Of a stretch of 64,000 bases of DNA, positions 27,701 through 35,534 are shown piece by piece; within the stretch, counting starts at the first letter, position 1; every line of letters starts with the position of its first letter. Both the position numbers and the translations under genes were made by a program. The notes under the pieces were generated by a model that had not been told where the DNA came from, did not search any database, and was given only the letters and a program-made list of their open reading frames with translations. The DNA lies in contig NZ_CP012159.1 in NCBI RefSeq assembly GCF_001189295.1, positions 7,867,001 to 7,931,000 of the forward strand, given 5' to 3'. Origin of the DNA: Chondromyces crocatus (GTDB taxonomy: Bacteria; Myxococcota_A; Polyangia; Polyangiales; Polyangiaceae).

Positions 27701-29426
27701 AGAAGCCGTAGCTCTCGCCGAAGCGCAGCAGCAGCCCACTCTGCACCGCAGGCCTCAGGCGCTCATGGAGACCCGTGCGCGGCATGTCGTACGCCGACGC
27801 CAGCGTGTCGATCTCGAACTCGCTTCCCACGCAAGCCGCGAAGCGCAGCGCGATGGTCGTGGTCTCCGGAAGGCGCCGGAGCTTCTGCACCATCATCTCG
27901 ATGACGTCGTCGGTCAGGCGGGCGGCCTGGATCTTCCCCAGGTCCCAGCACCACGCCAGGCGATCCTTGTCGAAGACGACCAGCCCGTCCTGCTCCAGCG
28001 TCGAGAGGAACTGGGTCGCGAAGAAGGGGTTCCCGTCCGTCTTCTCGTGGAGCAGCGCGCCGAGCGCCGCGCTCTGCTCGGGTGGGCAGCGGAAGGTGTC
28101 GCCGACCAGCTCCTTCAGGTCGTCGCGCGTCAGCGTCCCCAGCAGGATCCGCATCGTGCGCACGGACGCCTTGTGGATCTCGTCGAGCGCCGCGTTCAGC
28201 GGGTGCCCTGCGCCGACCTCGTTGTCCCGGAACGCGCCGATCACCAGGAGGTGGCCGATGTCCCCCTGGGTCAGCAAGCTGGTCAGCAGCGAGAGGCTCG
28301 CCGGATCGGACCACTGGAGATCGTCGAGGAAGAGCACCACCGGGTGCTCCCGGCTCGCCAGCACGCCGAAGAGCTGACGGAAGACGCTCTCGAAGCGGTG
28401 CCTCGCCTCGTTGCCGGGCAAAGGCTGCACCGGCGGCTGCGGCCCCAGCACCAGCTCCATGCGCGGGAGGATGTCGAGGACCACCTGCCCGTTCGGCGCG
28501 ACGGCCTCGAGGATCTGCTGCCGCCACTGGGCGAGGCGCGCCTTGCTCTCCATGAGCAGCCGCTGCACCACCCGATCGAGCGCCTGGACGATGCCCGCAT
28601 ACGGGACACCCCGCTCGTACTGATCGGCCTTGCTCGAGATGAGCATGCCCCTCCGCCGCACGACGGGGCGGTACAGCTCATCCACCAGCACGGACTTGCC
28701 GATCCCCGGATGCCCGGTCACCAGCACCAGCTCCGGCTTCCCCTCCTCGCAGACGCGCTCGAACGCGGAAGACAGCGCGTTGATCTCCGCATCACGCCCG
28801 TAGAGCTTGTGCGGGATCCGGAGCTGCTCCGAGATGTCGTCGGCCCCCAGCTCGAACGTCGTCAGCACCGTCCCCGCCTCGATCAGGTCCAGGCAGTGCG
28901 TGAGATCTCGACCGAGCGCCGCCGACGTCTGGTATCGGTCCTCCGGCATCTTCGCCAGGAGCTTCATCACGACACGATCGATCGGGGAGGGCGTCTGCGG
29001 CGCCTGCTCCTGGACGGACCGAGGACGACGCGCGATGTGGCAGTGCACCCACTCGATGACACCGTCGGCCTCGAACGGCGGAGCCCCCGTCAGCAGCTCG
29101 TAGAGCACGACACCGAGCGCATACAGATCGCTGCGCTGATCGGACGCGCGGCTGATCCTCCCGGTCTGCTCTGGCGCCAGGTAAGGCAATGCCTCTGCGG
29201 GGACCGACGCGCGGCTCCCCGAGCGACCCCCACCGAGATAGAGATCGGACGCGCGCTGGACACTCGCCACCCGTCGCGTCTCGTCGATGAGGAGCGTGTC
29301 GGAGCGAATCCCTCCATCCGCGCCTGCGCGATGAGCCGACGAGAGCGCCCCCGAGAGGGCGATCGCGATCTTCAGGAACCGCGCTGGCTCCATGGGGGAT
29401 CCGATGAGTTGTTTGAGCGGTAGCAT
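24744..29426 (-). CDS. Pseudokinase-STAND ATPase-GAF-STAS signalling protein
   Basis: 1560 residues. Order: a degenerate kinase remnant (about 10-175) that keeps LAPEQTGR, SDLYALGVVLYELLTGAPPF and WVHCHIA but lacks the G-loop, the catalytic Lys, HRD and DFG; a STAND/AAA ATPase with GHPGIGKS near 238 and LFLDDLQWSD; a long TPR-like helical region; a GAF domain at about 1190-1340; a coiled coil (1355-1415); and an RsbR-type STAS domain (about 1415-1540) with VIVDLTAVHSLDS and GLRPEVAQT. Family members elsewhere have a whole kinase and often a histidine kinase or STAS output. Here phosphotransfer by the kinase part is impossible, so the STAS end is the probable output. GGAG precedes the ATG by six bases. 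Confidence 0.88.
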   Translation of the reverse strand: MLPLKQLIGSPMEPARFLKIAIALSGALSSAHRAGADGGIRSDTLLIDETRRVASVQRASDLYLGGGRSGSRASVPAEALPYLAPEQTGRISRASDQRSDLYALGVVLYELLTGAPPFEADGVIEWVHCHIARRPRSVQEQAPQTPSPIDRVVMKLLAKMPEDRYQTSAALGRDLTHCLDLIEAGTVLTTFELGADDISEQLRIPHKLYGRDAEINALSSAFERVCEEGKPELVLVTGHPGIGKSVLVDELYRPVVRRRGMLISSKADQYERGVPYAGIVQALDRVVQRLLMESKARLAQWRQQILEAVAPNGQVVLDILPRMELVLGPQPPVQPLPGNEARHRFESVFRQLFGVLASREHPVVLFLDDLQWSDPASLSLLTSLLTQGDIGHLLVIGAFRDNEVGAGHPLNAALDEIHKASVRTMRILLGTLTRDDLKELVGDTFRCPPEQSAALGALLHEKTDGNPFFATQFLSTLEQDGLVVFDKDRLAWCWDLGKIQAARLTDDVIEMMVQKLRRLPETTTIALRFAACVGSEFEIDTLASAYDMPRTGLHERLRPAVQSGLLLRFGESYGFLHDRVQQAAYLLIPEAERAEVHLRIARSLKARVSDEQLGEKVFAIVNQYTLGVSSLSQVDERKDVSGLCLLAGRKAKASAAYPVAAGYLSAGTALLDESCWKSDYKLIYDLYSELAECEHLSGNAEETRRLCALLLERGQRKLDKQLAYRLLIERNMAEMAIDRAVQACLDCLRILGVEFPTKVSDADVEGEFEQVWEALGDRPMEALMDLPPMTDPELEAAVAVLTITFVPAWYLDERLSHMMMGRTLNLCIRHGNTGPAAMNYVTAGMVLIPRFRDYRRSYQFGKVGYDLAHREGALYWLSMIRSTFGAFSAVWFEPLRRCAEYPVEGLDAAQRSGNVTWITLGALHRLSMLMSTGRRLDEVFRESERLLEMVRSVERGMGAPVLLAIQRGVQCLRGLTANISTLNGGGFEEEAFEAANPPSTLLAYYYYHARRLQARYFAGEIKDALRSARCLKPVLWSAACQFFVAEGTLYMTLVMLSDFESADEATRKEYTADIATNKELLDLWAENYPPNFLAMKLLVEAEQARVDHRVEDALRLYDQAAQVASEYDFVHFEALAKELGGQFCLTQGLTTLAGALLREARSCYVKWGADGKVSQIDRRYAQLFSAASAPMGKVTSTQLEQIDVLTVVKTCQAISSEIDQKKLLSTLLGIIVEHAGAQTCHFLVPTGEEMGVNATAVVGESSIDVEVFAPCRPVSEQPMPESMIHYVKRTREQIILDDPASQSLFSSDGYIERVRPKSVLCCPVMRQGTLMGILYLENNLTLGAFSGRKLALLEFITAQSSISMENAALYQALQQENAERSQTENSLRESEERLRRLVEERAASESTLREKLQIIEQQQQAIRALSTPIIEVWEGVLTMPILGALDSGTAAHMMEVMLDAVVRQQARYVIVDLTAVHSLDSNMADQLIRLVRAVHLLGSEGIVVGLRPEVAQTMVLMGIDLASMTTLANLRQALLRCMTRQEKKVTAREPHGFASLSARR

Positions 29427-29854
29427 GGCGGACTCCTGCAAAAGGGCAGCGGGAGGGGGCGCAGCCAAGCAGACCGCGAGACCGCGCACAGGCGCACGCT
29501 CGTCCAGAAGTCCAGCGCGCTGGACCCCCTCCCCACCTTGAGCGTGGATCACACGAGGAACGCTTTCAATGGATCCTCGTTGCTCCAACTTCCAACGCGC
29601 ACGATGACCAGCACGAAGTCGATTCGACGCCGACGGCATCGGCGAAGCCCCCGCGCTCCCTCCCTGCGACCGGGGACTTCACCTGCGCCTCGACACGACG
29701 AGGGCAGGCTCGAAGCGACGAATCGAGCGAGTTCTCACGAGGGAATGGTGGGTGGCAGGCCCCGACGAGCGCGGCTCGGAGCAGGGGGGCGCGTGCCCCT
29801 GCCGTGGGAATCAGGAGCGCGAGCGGGAGCGCGAAGCGAGCGCCTCGGGCGTGT
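29427..29854. other. Upstream region of the pseudokinase gene
   Basis: 428 bases between the pseudokinase start and the end of the cytochrome gene, both on the reverse strand. It should contain the promoter of the former and the terminator of the latter. Nothing structured was recognised, and the frames here are low-complexity. Confidence 0.55.
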
Positions 29855-32623
29855 TCAAGGCGTGCTGGACGGGTCGGCGGGGTTGCTGAAGGCGTCCAGC
29901 TCGTCCCCGTCGCGGAAGCCATCCTCGTCTCGATCGAGGGCGGCGCGTACCCCCGAACCAGGTGGCACGCAGGTGTAGGTGAGCTCGCGGCCCGCGAGCT
30001 TGGCGAGGAGCTTCAACGCCGCGTGACCGATCGGCGGCAGCGCCACGCGGTTCTGCGCGAACTGCCCCGAGCCGATGTACAGGTAGCCGAGCTCTCTCAG
30101 AAGGAACTGGGTCTTGACGATCAGGTCGCACTCGCCCAGATCGGCCCGCGCCACGAGCAGATCGATCCTCGGCCCGGCCACCAGGTCATTGCTGCTCGTC
30201 AGCGTGATCTGCTGACCGACGATCGGGGCCAGGTCGGTGTCGAAGGCCAGCATGTACTGCTCGATCTGCCGGCGCTCTGCGTCGCCTGCCGGCGAGCTGG
30301 CGAAGCCGTTCGGCACCGGCGCGAACCCGAAGTCCACCGAGAACCCCAGCCCCAGCATGAAGCGGTAGACGGTGTCGATCGCCCCATCGTGCAGGAACCC
30401 CGTCCCCCGGACCTGATCCCCCATGTGCCCATTGTTTTGCGAGATCAGTCCTGGCGCCTCTGGCATCCCGAACATCCCGACCTTCTGGTAGACGTTCCGC
30501 AGGTGGGGCACCTTGAACATCTGCGTCTGGAAGTCGAACGTCGACGCGCCCGTCCCTCCGAAGAACCCGGATCCAGGGTCCAGCGTGTGGCACGTCTCGC
30601 AGCCGGCGACGGCGCACTCTCGAATGTCGAACAGCCCGCTGCCGGCCTGCTGCGCGACGGTCAACGTATTGTTCAGCGGTCGGATGGGGTTCGGCGGGTA
30701 TTTCACCTGGAGGATGAAGTCCGCAAAGCTCTCCATCTCTCCCACGGTGATCGGGCTGGCCCGCCCGAGGAGATCCACGTAGGCCTCCCGGAACTTCATG
30801 AACGACGCATGCTCGTCGAACGAGCCCCCGTTGGGCTGCACGGAGAGCGCATCATTGCCTCCCGTCTTGTCACCCCGCCAGTGCATCGCCCCGTGGTTCG
30901 CCATGCCCCGCAGGCTCTGGGTCACCATCGGGCCCTTCATCGGGTGGAACTCCTCGGGCGTGGGAAGACCCGTGAACAGGTTGGTGGTGTCACCGATGAA
31001 CGGCCCCGGGTGGTTGAACACCTCGGCGTCGGGGTTGCCGAGATCCCACGCCAGGCTGTCGAAATCACCGTACACGTGGCAGCTCGCGCACGAGGAGTCG
31101 CCGTGGCTGGACGAGGTCGACGCCTCGTAGAGGAAAGGGCGCCCCACCGTGACGCTCGACGGCTCCGGGTTGTACATCGGCACGTGCGCGATCTCGCTCT
31201 TGGTCGAGGTGTTGACCACCGAGATGGCGTTGTCGAACCGCGTCAGCACGTAGAGCCGCTGGCTTCCCTGGTCCAGCGCGAGCCCGGTCGGTCCGCCTCC
31301 GCTCACCTGGATCTGATTCGTCGTGCTGGGGACGAAGGTGTCCCCCTCGAGCTGGCTGGTGGAGAACACCCCGACCTTGCTCGAGCCGAGCGCCGCGACG
31401 TAGAGCGTGCTGCCATCGGGCGAGATCACCATGCTCTGGGGCAACGCGAGGCTCTTTGCGTTCTCGCCGTTCGGCAGTGGCGCGCAGCACGTGTCGTAAT
31501 CGATGTGCTTGTTCAGGTGGCGAGGCGTGACGCTCCCCGCCCCCGGCGTGAGCACGGAGATCCGGCTCTCGTGCAGGTGACCCCGCAGCGTCTCCCCGGC
31601 GTAGATGCCCGGCCCCTCGAAGCGATCCAGGTTGAGCGCCTCGGTGTTGGAGACGTACACCTTCCCGCTCACCGGATTCACGGCCATGTTGTAGAGAATC
31701 GTCCCGACGCCCGTGAAGAAGCCTCCCGCCCCTGCGACCTGCGCCGGCGGGTTGGCCATTGCGTCGATGACGAAGACGTCCTTGTCCGGCAGGTTGAATT
31801 TCACCAGGTCGTCCCAGGTCCGCCCCAGCGTGTCCACCCAGTTCGAGCCGTCGAACTGGAGGATCAGCCCGACCTCGGGCGCCGGTAGCCCTTCGACGTT
31901 CGTCGCCGGCCCGGGGACGCCGTCGATCCCGAACCCGTCCGGGATCAAGGGCTCGAAGACCGTCGTCGTCCTGTTGCCCGAGTGGAACCCCGCCGCATAG
32001 ACCCGTTGCCCGTTCGGGCTGACCGCCAGCGCGCGGGGCGTATCGGTGAACAGCGTGACGATGGACAGCGGCGTGCCACCCAGCGACGCCCCCAGGTTGT
32101 CCGCGTCGAAGACCCACACATCGGCCCTGCCCACGCCCGGCGTGGTGAGCTGCGGGTCATTCGGGTTGTTCTGACCTCGGTGCGCGGTGGTGATGAACGC
32201 CCTCCGTCGACTCGGCCCGGCGAAGACGATGTCACGCGGCTCGTCGCCGACGAGGAGCGTCCTGGTCACGCGGCCCCCCAGCCGGGTCGCCGAGAGCTGG
32301 ACCACGCTCACGCTGTCCGACAGGTGATTCACGACCCACAGCTCGCGCTCGTCGCGCAGCGCCAGCGCGACGGGCTCCATGCCGACCGGGATCGACGTCA
32401 GGTGCGTCAGGCCCAGGGGTCCCACGTGGAACACCTCGACGCGACCGTCGGGTGTATTCGCCGCGAACAGACGCTTTCCGTCCGCCGATAACACCAGAGG
32501 CCGCACCTGACCACTCTCGAAGAGCGTGTACGACGATGCACTCGATTCGACGCTGACGGCCATCCCCGCGAGGCACACAGCCGCAATCGTACCGGCGCAC
32601 CGCGCCGGATTCGACGATGACAT
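29855..32623 (-). CDS. Exported beta-propeller di-haem cytochrome c
   Basis: 922 residues. Signal peptide about 1-30. Residues 40-500 are YVTN/YNCE-like propeller blades (RVEVFHVGPLGLTHLTSIPV, DSVSVVQL, PQSMVISPDGSTLYVAAL, NAISVVNTSTKSEIAHV). The C-terminal half is a cytochrome of the MauG/di-haem peroxidase kind with two haem sites, CASCH and CETCH, and conserved MKGPMVTQSLRGMANHGAMHWRGD. It ends in a calcium-binding-like repeat, DRDEDGFRDGDELDAF. Predicted periplasmic or surface electron-transfer or peroxidase function; partner unknown. GGGAGG lies nine bases before the ATG. Such propeller-cytochrome fusions are widespread in Myxococcota and Planctomycetes but poorly characterised. Confidence 0.88.
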   Translation of the reverse strand: MSSSNPARCAGTIAAVCLAGMAVSVESSASSYTLFESGQVRPLVLSADGKRLFAANTPDGRVEVFHVGPLGLTHLTSIPVGMEPVALALRDERELWVVNHLSDSVSVVQLSATRLGGRVTRTLLVGDEPRDIVFAGPSRRRAFITTAHRGQNNPNDPQLTTPGVGRADVWVFDADNLGASLGGTPLSIVTLFTDTPRALAVSPNGQRVYAAGFHSGNRTTTVFEPLIPDGFGIDGVPGPATNVEGLPAPEVGLILQFDGSNWVDTLGRTWDDLVKFNLPDKDVFVIDAMANPPAQVAGAGGFFTGVGTILYNMAVNPVSGKVYVSNTEALNLDRFEGPGIYAGETLRGHLHESRISVLTPGAGSVTPRHLNKHIDYDTCCAPLPNGENAKSLALPQSMVISPDGSTLYVAALGSSKVGVFSTSQLEGDTFVPSTTNQIQVSGGGPTGLALDQGSQRLYVLTRFDNAISVVNTSTKSEIAHVPMYNPEPSSVTVGRPFLYEASTSSSHGDSSCASCHVYGDFDSLAWDLGNPDAEVFNHPGPFIGDTTNLFTGLPTPEEFHPMKGPMVTQSLRGMANHGAMHWRGDKTGGNDALSVQPNGGSFDEHASFMKFREAYVDLLGRASPITVGEMESFADFILQVKYPPNPIRPLNNTLTVAQQAGSGLFDIRECAVAGCETCHTLDPGSGFFGGTGASTFDFQTQMFKVPHLRNVYQKVGMFGMPEAPGLISQNNGHMGDQVRGTGFLHDGAIDTVYRFMLGLGFSVDFGFAPVPNGFASSPAGDAERRQIEQYMLAFDTDLAPIVGQQITLTSSNDLVAGPRIDLLVARADLGECDLIVKTQFLLRELGYLYIGSGQFAQNRVALPPIGHAALKLLAKLAGRELTYTCVPPGSGVRAALDRDEDGFRDGDELDAFSNPADPSSTP

Positions 32624-33080
32624 AGCCTAACCTCCCATTCGTCGGGGTGTATTCGGATACGCCCCCCCCGAAGCGATTGAATACCACACGCACGTGGTCA
32701 CGCAGGCGAATTCGGACTCATGGATTGGCGTCGCGGAGCAATGCGCATGCGTCGCGCCCCGAGCACGCAAGCCGGCCCCCCCTGGCTCCCGTACGCCGAG
32801 GGGCCCCATACGAACGTCCATTGCATGCGGCGGCCGTCCCTCCAGGGCGCGATCAGCGCCACAGGTCGAGATGGAGAGCCACCACACGAGACGAGACGCG
32901 GCTCATGGAGACGTGGCACACCATTGCGAGCACGTTATGGCCGTGTCGGGAAGTGAGCTGCGACACGGGTGTGATGCGCTCCCGCTGCGACGTGACACAG
33001 GCAACAGTCTCCACCTGTTTCTTGCGATGCAGCGCTGGCGCTTCAGCGCGGATCACGGCGTTGTGTCAAAATCACCGACG
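32624..33080. other. Divergent intergenic region with an inverted repeat
   Basis: 457 bases between the cytochrome gene (reverse) and the small Cys4-protein gene (forward); promoters of both must lie here. Seen: the inverted repeat CCGTGTCG (32941-32948) and CGACACGG (32961-32968) with a 12-nt spacer, placed 113-140 nt before the forward start. The half site GTGTCG/CGACAC is also present in the palindrome at 45064. No gene was found inside. Confidence 0.5.
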
Positions 33081-33731
33081 ATGTCGCGACCGGTTCGTGC
33101 ACGTAACCTCGCTCGCGCACTCGGAATCGAGGAGGACGATCTCCTCCTGTGGCTGGAGGAGAGCGCACCGATCCCCACGGGGTGGCACCCGGCGAGCTTC
33201 GTCCCCGTCGACATCGCGACCCGCGCGCAGCACCGCTTCGCCCCTCCCCCATCGCCCCCTCCCCTCCCCCTCGAGCCACGCTGCGCTGCATGCCTCGACG
33301 CGCCCACCACCCCGGGAACCCGACCCGTCCTCGCCGTGGCGGGTACCGCCTGCGCCGTCTGTGACGGCTCGGTCAACAAGCGCGCCGCGCTCGCCTTGAT
33401 CGCCGCCTTCAACGACCACCACGTCGTCCGGCTCCTCGTGGTCGGCGGCGGCCCAGGGACGGCCGAGGAGCTGCGCGCCCTCCTCTCGGGTCACATCGAG
33501 ATCCGCATCGTCGATGGCGAGAGCTACCGCAACACCACGCAGGCAGAGGCAGAGCTGCGGTGGGCCGACGTGGTGGCCGTCTGGAGTTCCACCATCCTCC
33601 CCCACAAGATCTCGAAGCTCTACACGGACACCCGAGAGTTCCGCGACAAGCTGGTCACCGTCCCGCGCCGCGGCGTCGCCGCCCTCTGCCACCTGGTCAC
33701 CGACCGCGTGAACACCTGGCCACGCCCCTGA
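33081..33731 (+). CDS. Small Cys4 (zinc-ribbon-like) protein with DUF2325-like C-terminus
   Basis: 216 residues, not assigned with certainty. Residues 1-50 begin MSRPVRARNLARALGIEEDD and may be a short helical DNA- or protein-binding segment. A zinc-ribbon-like pair follows: Cys68-x2-Cys71 and Cys91-x2-Cys94 (CAACLDAP, CAVCDGSV). The last 95 residues have a Rossmann-like strand VVRLLVVGGGPGTAEELRAL and ADVVAVWSSTILPHKISKLY, resembling DUF2325. The combination could make a metal- or nucleotide-responsive regulator, but no function is shown. Normal composition and intact motifs indicate a real gene. Confidence 0.7.
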   Translation: MSRPVRARNLARALGIEEDDLLLWLEESAPIPTGWHPASFVPVDIATRAQHRFAPPPSPPPLPLEPRCAACLDAPTTPGTRPVLAVAGTACAVCDGSVNKRAALALIAAFNDHHVVRLLVVGGGPGTAEELRALLSGHIEIRIVDGESYRNTTQAEAELRWADVVAVWSSTILPHKISKLYTDTREFRDKLVTVPRRGVAALCHLVTDRVNTWPRP

Positions 33732-34192
33732 TCCCCGGGAGCAGGCGTCGCGCTCGCACGGGAACCCAGCTCATCCCGCATCACACGCCCACGCACCTCT
33801 CCCGCGCGCCTCGCCCCGCGACCGCACGGACCGCACGGACCGCACGGACCGCACGGACCGCAGGCCCATCTCCGCATCTCCCGCGCCCCGCGCCTCGCCG
33901 CGCATCTCACCCGACAGCGGACGAACCCGAAAACAGGGGCAACGGTGAGGCATCACGGGTGCGCGCCACGCAGAACACGCCTCGACCGCGCACCACGTTT
34001 CGCATCCCAGCGCGCTCCTCACGCCCTGCGCGCAGGATGCGCGCTCCGGCATCCGAGACTCAGCAGCGCGGGTGAGTGCGAACGTTCAGCATCCTGTGGG
34101 TACGTCGTTGTCGACTCGGCATGGGGCCGAACGAGCCAGACGTCACTGCTGTGGTAGTGTAATTGGTTTCCAGTCAGGAAAGGAGCAACAGC
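33732..34192. other. Region upstream of the Tat-exported hydrolase
   Basis: 461 bases with no gene recognised. It holds the 9-nt tandem repeat at 33821-33863 and the ribosome site AAGGAG (34179-34184) of the next gene. The 3' end (34090-34170) is the more AT-rich part and probably contains the hydrolase promoter. Confidence 0.5.
33821..33863. repeat. 9-nt tandem repeat, 4.7 copies
   Basis: Four perfect copies of ACCGCACGG begin at 33821, 33830, 33839 and 33848, with a partial fifth (ACCGCA) at 33857. It sits in a non-coding gap. Nine is a multiple of three but no reading frame here looks real, so it is a short minisatellite of unknown role. Confidence 0.75.
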
Positions 34193-35482
34193 ATGAGAAC
34201 CGAGCGAACCGTGAGGCGAAGAGACCTTCTTCGCTGGGCAGGTCCGGCGGCAGCGGCACTGGCGGTAACCCCCGCGATCCTCGCGCTGCCGGGTCAGCAG
34301 GGCGGCCATCCCGCGCCGACGCTCGCCCCGGGGCTGCCGGAGTACGTGGGTATGTCGGCAGCGCGCCTCGAAGATGTGTTCGCGAGGATCGCGCGCCGGG
34401 TCGAGGACGGGCTGTTCCCGGGCGCGACGGCGCTCATCGCCCGCAAAGGCATGATCGTCGGCCATCGCGCGTTCGGCACGAAGGTCCGCGATCACGAGAC
34501 GGAGCCCGTGACGCTCGACACGATCTTCGACGTCCAGTCGATGACCAAGGTCCTGGCGACGGCGATTGCAGCGCTGGTACTGGTGGACGACGGAGATCTC
34601 TCGCTCCACGAGCCCGCGTCCACCTGGCTCCCCGAGATGGCCGTGAACGGGAAGGCCGATCTCACCATCCACGATATGCTGCGCTATTCGGCAGGCCTTC
34701 CGGTCGACAATCAGCACCTCGACGAAACGAATCTCGCGCTGGTATGGCAGCGCATGGCCGAGACGCCGCTCGACTATGCTCCCGGCACGCAGGTGCTCTA
34801 CAGCGACGTCACCTACCGGCTTCTCGGCAAGGTCATCGAAGCTGCGGCCGGGATGCCCCTCGACGCCTTCGTCCGCATGGCGGTGTGGGGCCCACTCGGC
34901 ATGACCAACACGATGTTCCGACCCGCCCCCGCGCTCCGCCATCGCATTGCAGCGACCGGCTACTCCGAGCGCCGCGGCTATCTGGTCCGGGGCGAGGTGC
35001 AGGACGAGCAGGACTTCGCGCTGGGAGGCGTCGTCGGCTGTGACGGCGCGTTCAGCACGGCGCTCGATCTGGCCGTCTTCTGCCAGATGCTCCTGAACAA
35101 GGGCGTCTACGGGGATACCCGCATCCTCTCGCGCCACCTGGCCCGCGCCATGGTGAAAGACCAGACCCCGCAGGTCGACGAGGCGGTCGCCAATCAATCT
35201 CCCCTGAATGACTTGCTGGTCGGACCGAAATCCTATGGCTGGGAGATCTGGTCTCCCCGCTTCTCGACCGGCGGCATGCGCCTCTCGCCCAAGTCCTACG
35301 GCAAGGTCGGTGGCGCCGGCACGTTCATGTGGGTGGACCCTGCACGCGAGATCATCGGCGTGCTTCTGACGAACCACGGCCTTCCCAACCCCTTCAGCGG
35401 GAAGAACTGGAACCTGCTCCTCGACGCCGTGGGATGCACCGAGTTCTACGACGGCATCATCGCCGCCGTCGACGTCGAATGA
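34193..35482 (+). CDS. Tat-exported serine hydrolase of the beta-lactamase class C/esterase family
   Basis: 429 residues. The N-terminus VRRRDLLRW followed by a hydrophobic stretch is a twin-arginine signal (mature start near residue 40). Seen: the nucleophile motif SMTK (SxxK), Tyr motif YSD in LYSDVTYRLL and a C-terminal GGAGT that stands where KTG/HxG is found. This set is typical of class C-like esterases and D-aminopeptidases rather than of clinical beta-lactamases, so esterase or peptidase activity is more likely. AAGGAG at 34179-34184 is an excellent ribosome site eight bases before the ATG. It converges with the S37 peptidase gene across a strong terminator. Confidence 0.88.
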   Translation: MRTERTVRRRDLLRWAGPAAAALAVTPAILALPGQQGGHPAPTLAPGLPEYVGMSAARLEDVFARIARRVEDGLFPGATALIARKGMIVGHRAFGTKVRDHETEPVTLDTIFDVQSMTKVLATAIAALVLVDDGDLSLHEPASTWLPEMAVNGKADLTIHDMLRYSAGLPVDNQHLDETNLALVWQRMAETPLDYAPGTQVLYSDVTYRLLGKVIEAAAGMPLDAFVRMAVWGPLGMTNTMFRPAPALRHRIAATGYSERRGYLVRGEVQDEQDFALGGVVGCDGAFSTALDLAVFCQMLLNKGVYGDTRILSRHLARAMVKDQTPQVDEAVANQSPLNDLLVGPKSYGWEIWSPRFSTGGMRLSPKSYGKVGGAGTFMWVDPAREIIGVLLTNHGLPNPFSGKNWNLLLDAVGCTEFYDGIIAAVDVE

Positions 35483-35488
35483 ACGCAA

Positions 35489-35528
35489 CGCCGACCGGAG
35501 GACGGCAGCCGTGAGCCTCCGGTCGGCG
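35489..35528. terminator. Bidirectional terminator with a 13-bp stem
   Basis: CGCCGACCGGAGG (35489-35501) and CCTCCGGTCGGCG (35516-35528) are perfect reverse complements. Within the 14-nt loop, ACGG and CCGT can pair further. It lies seven bases after one stop and seven before the other of two convergent genes. Confidence 0.7.
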
Positions 35529-35534
35529 CAGACC

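Noticed and set aside
32907-32923. TGGCAC followed by TTGCGA, like a sigma54 promoter
   Set aside because: The GG and GC elements are only nine bases apart instead of ten, which normally abolishes sigma54 recognition, and it is 160 nt from the gene.
34193-35482. Calling the Tat hydrolase an antibiotic-resistance beta-lactamase
   Set aside because: The SxxK and Tyr motifs fit class C, but the KTG position is GGAGT and the signal is Tat-type; esterase/peptidase relatives share this, so resistance should not be claimed.
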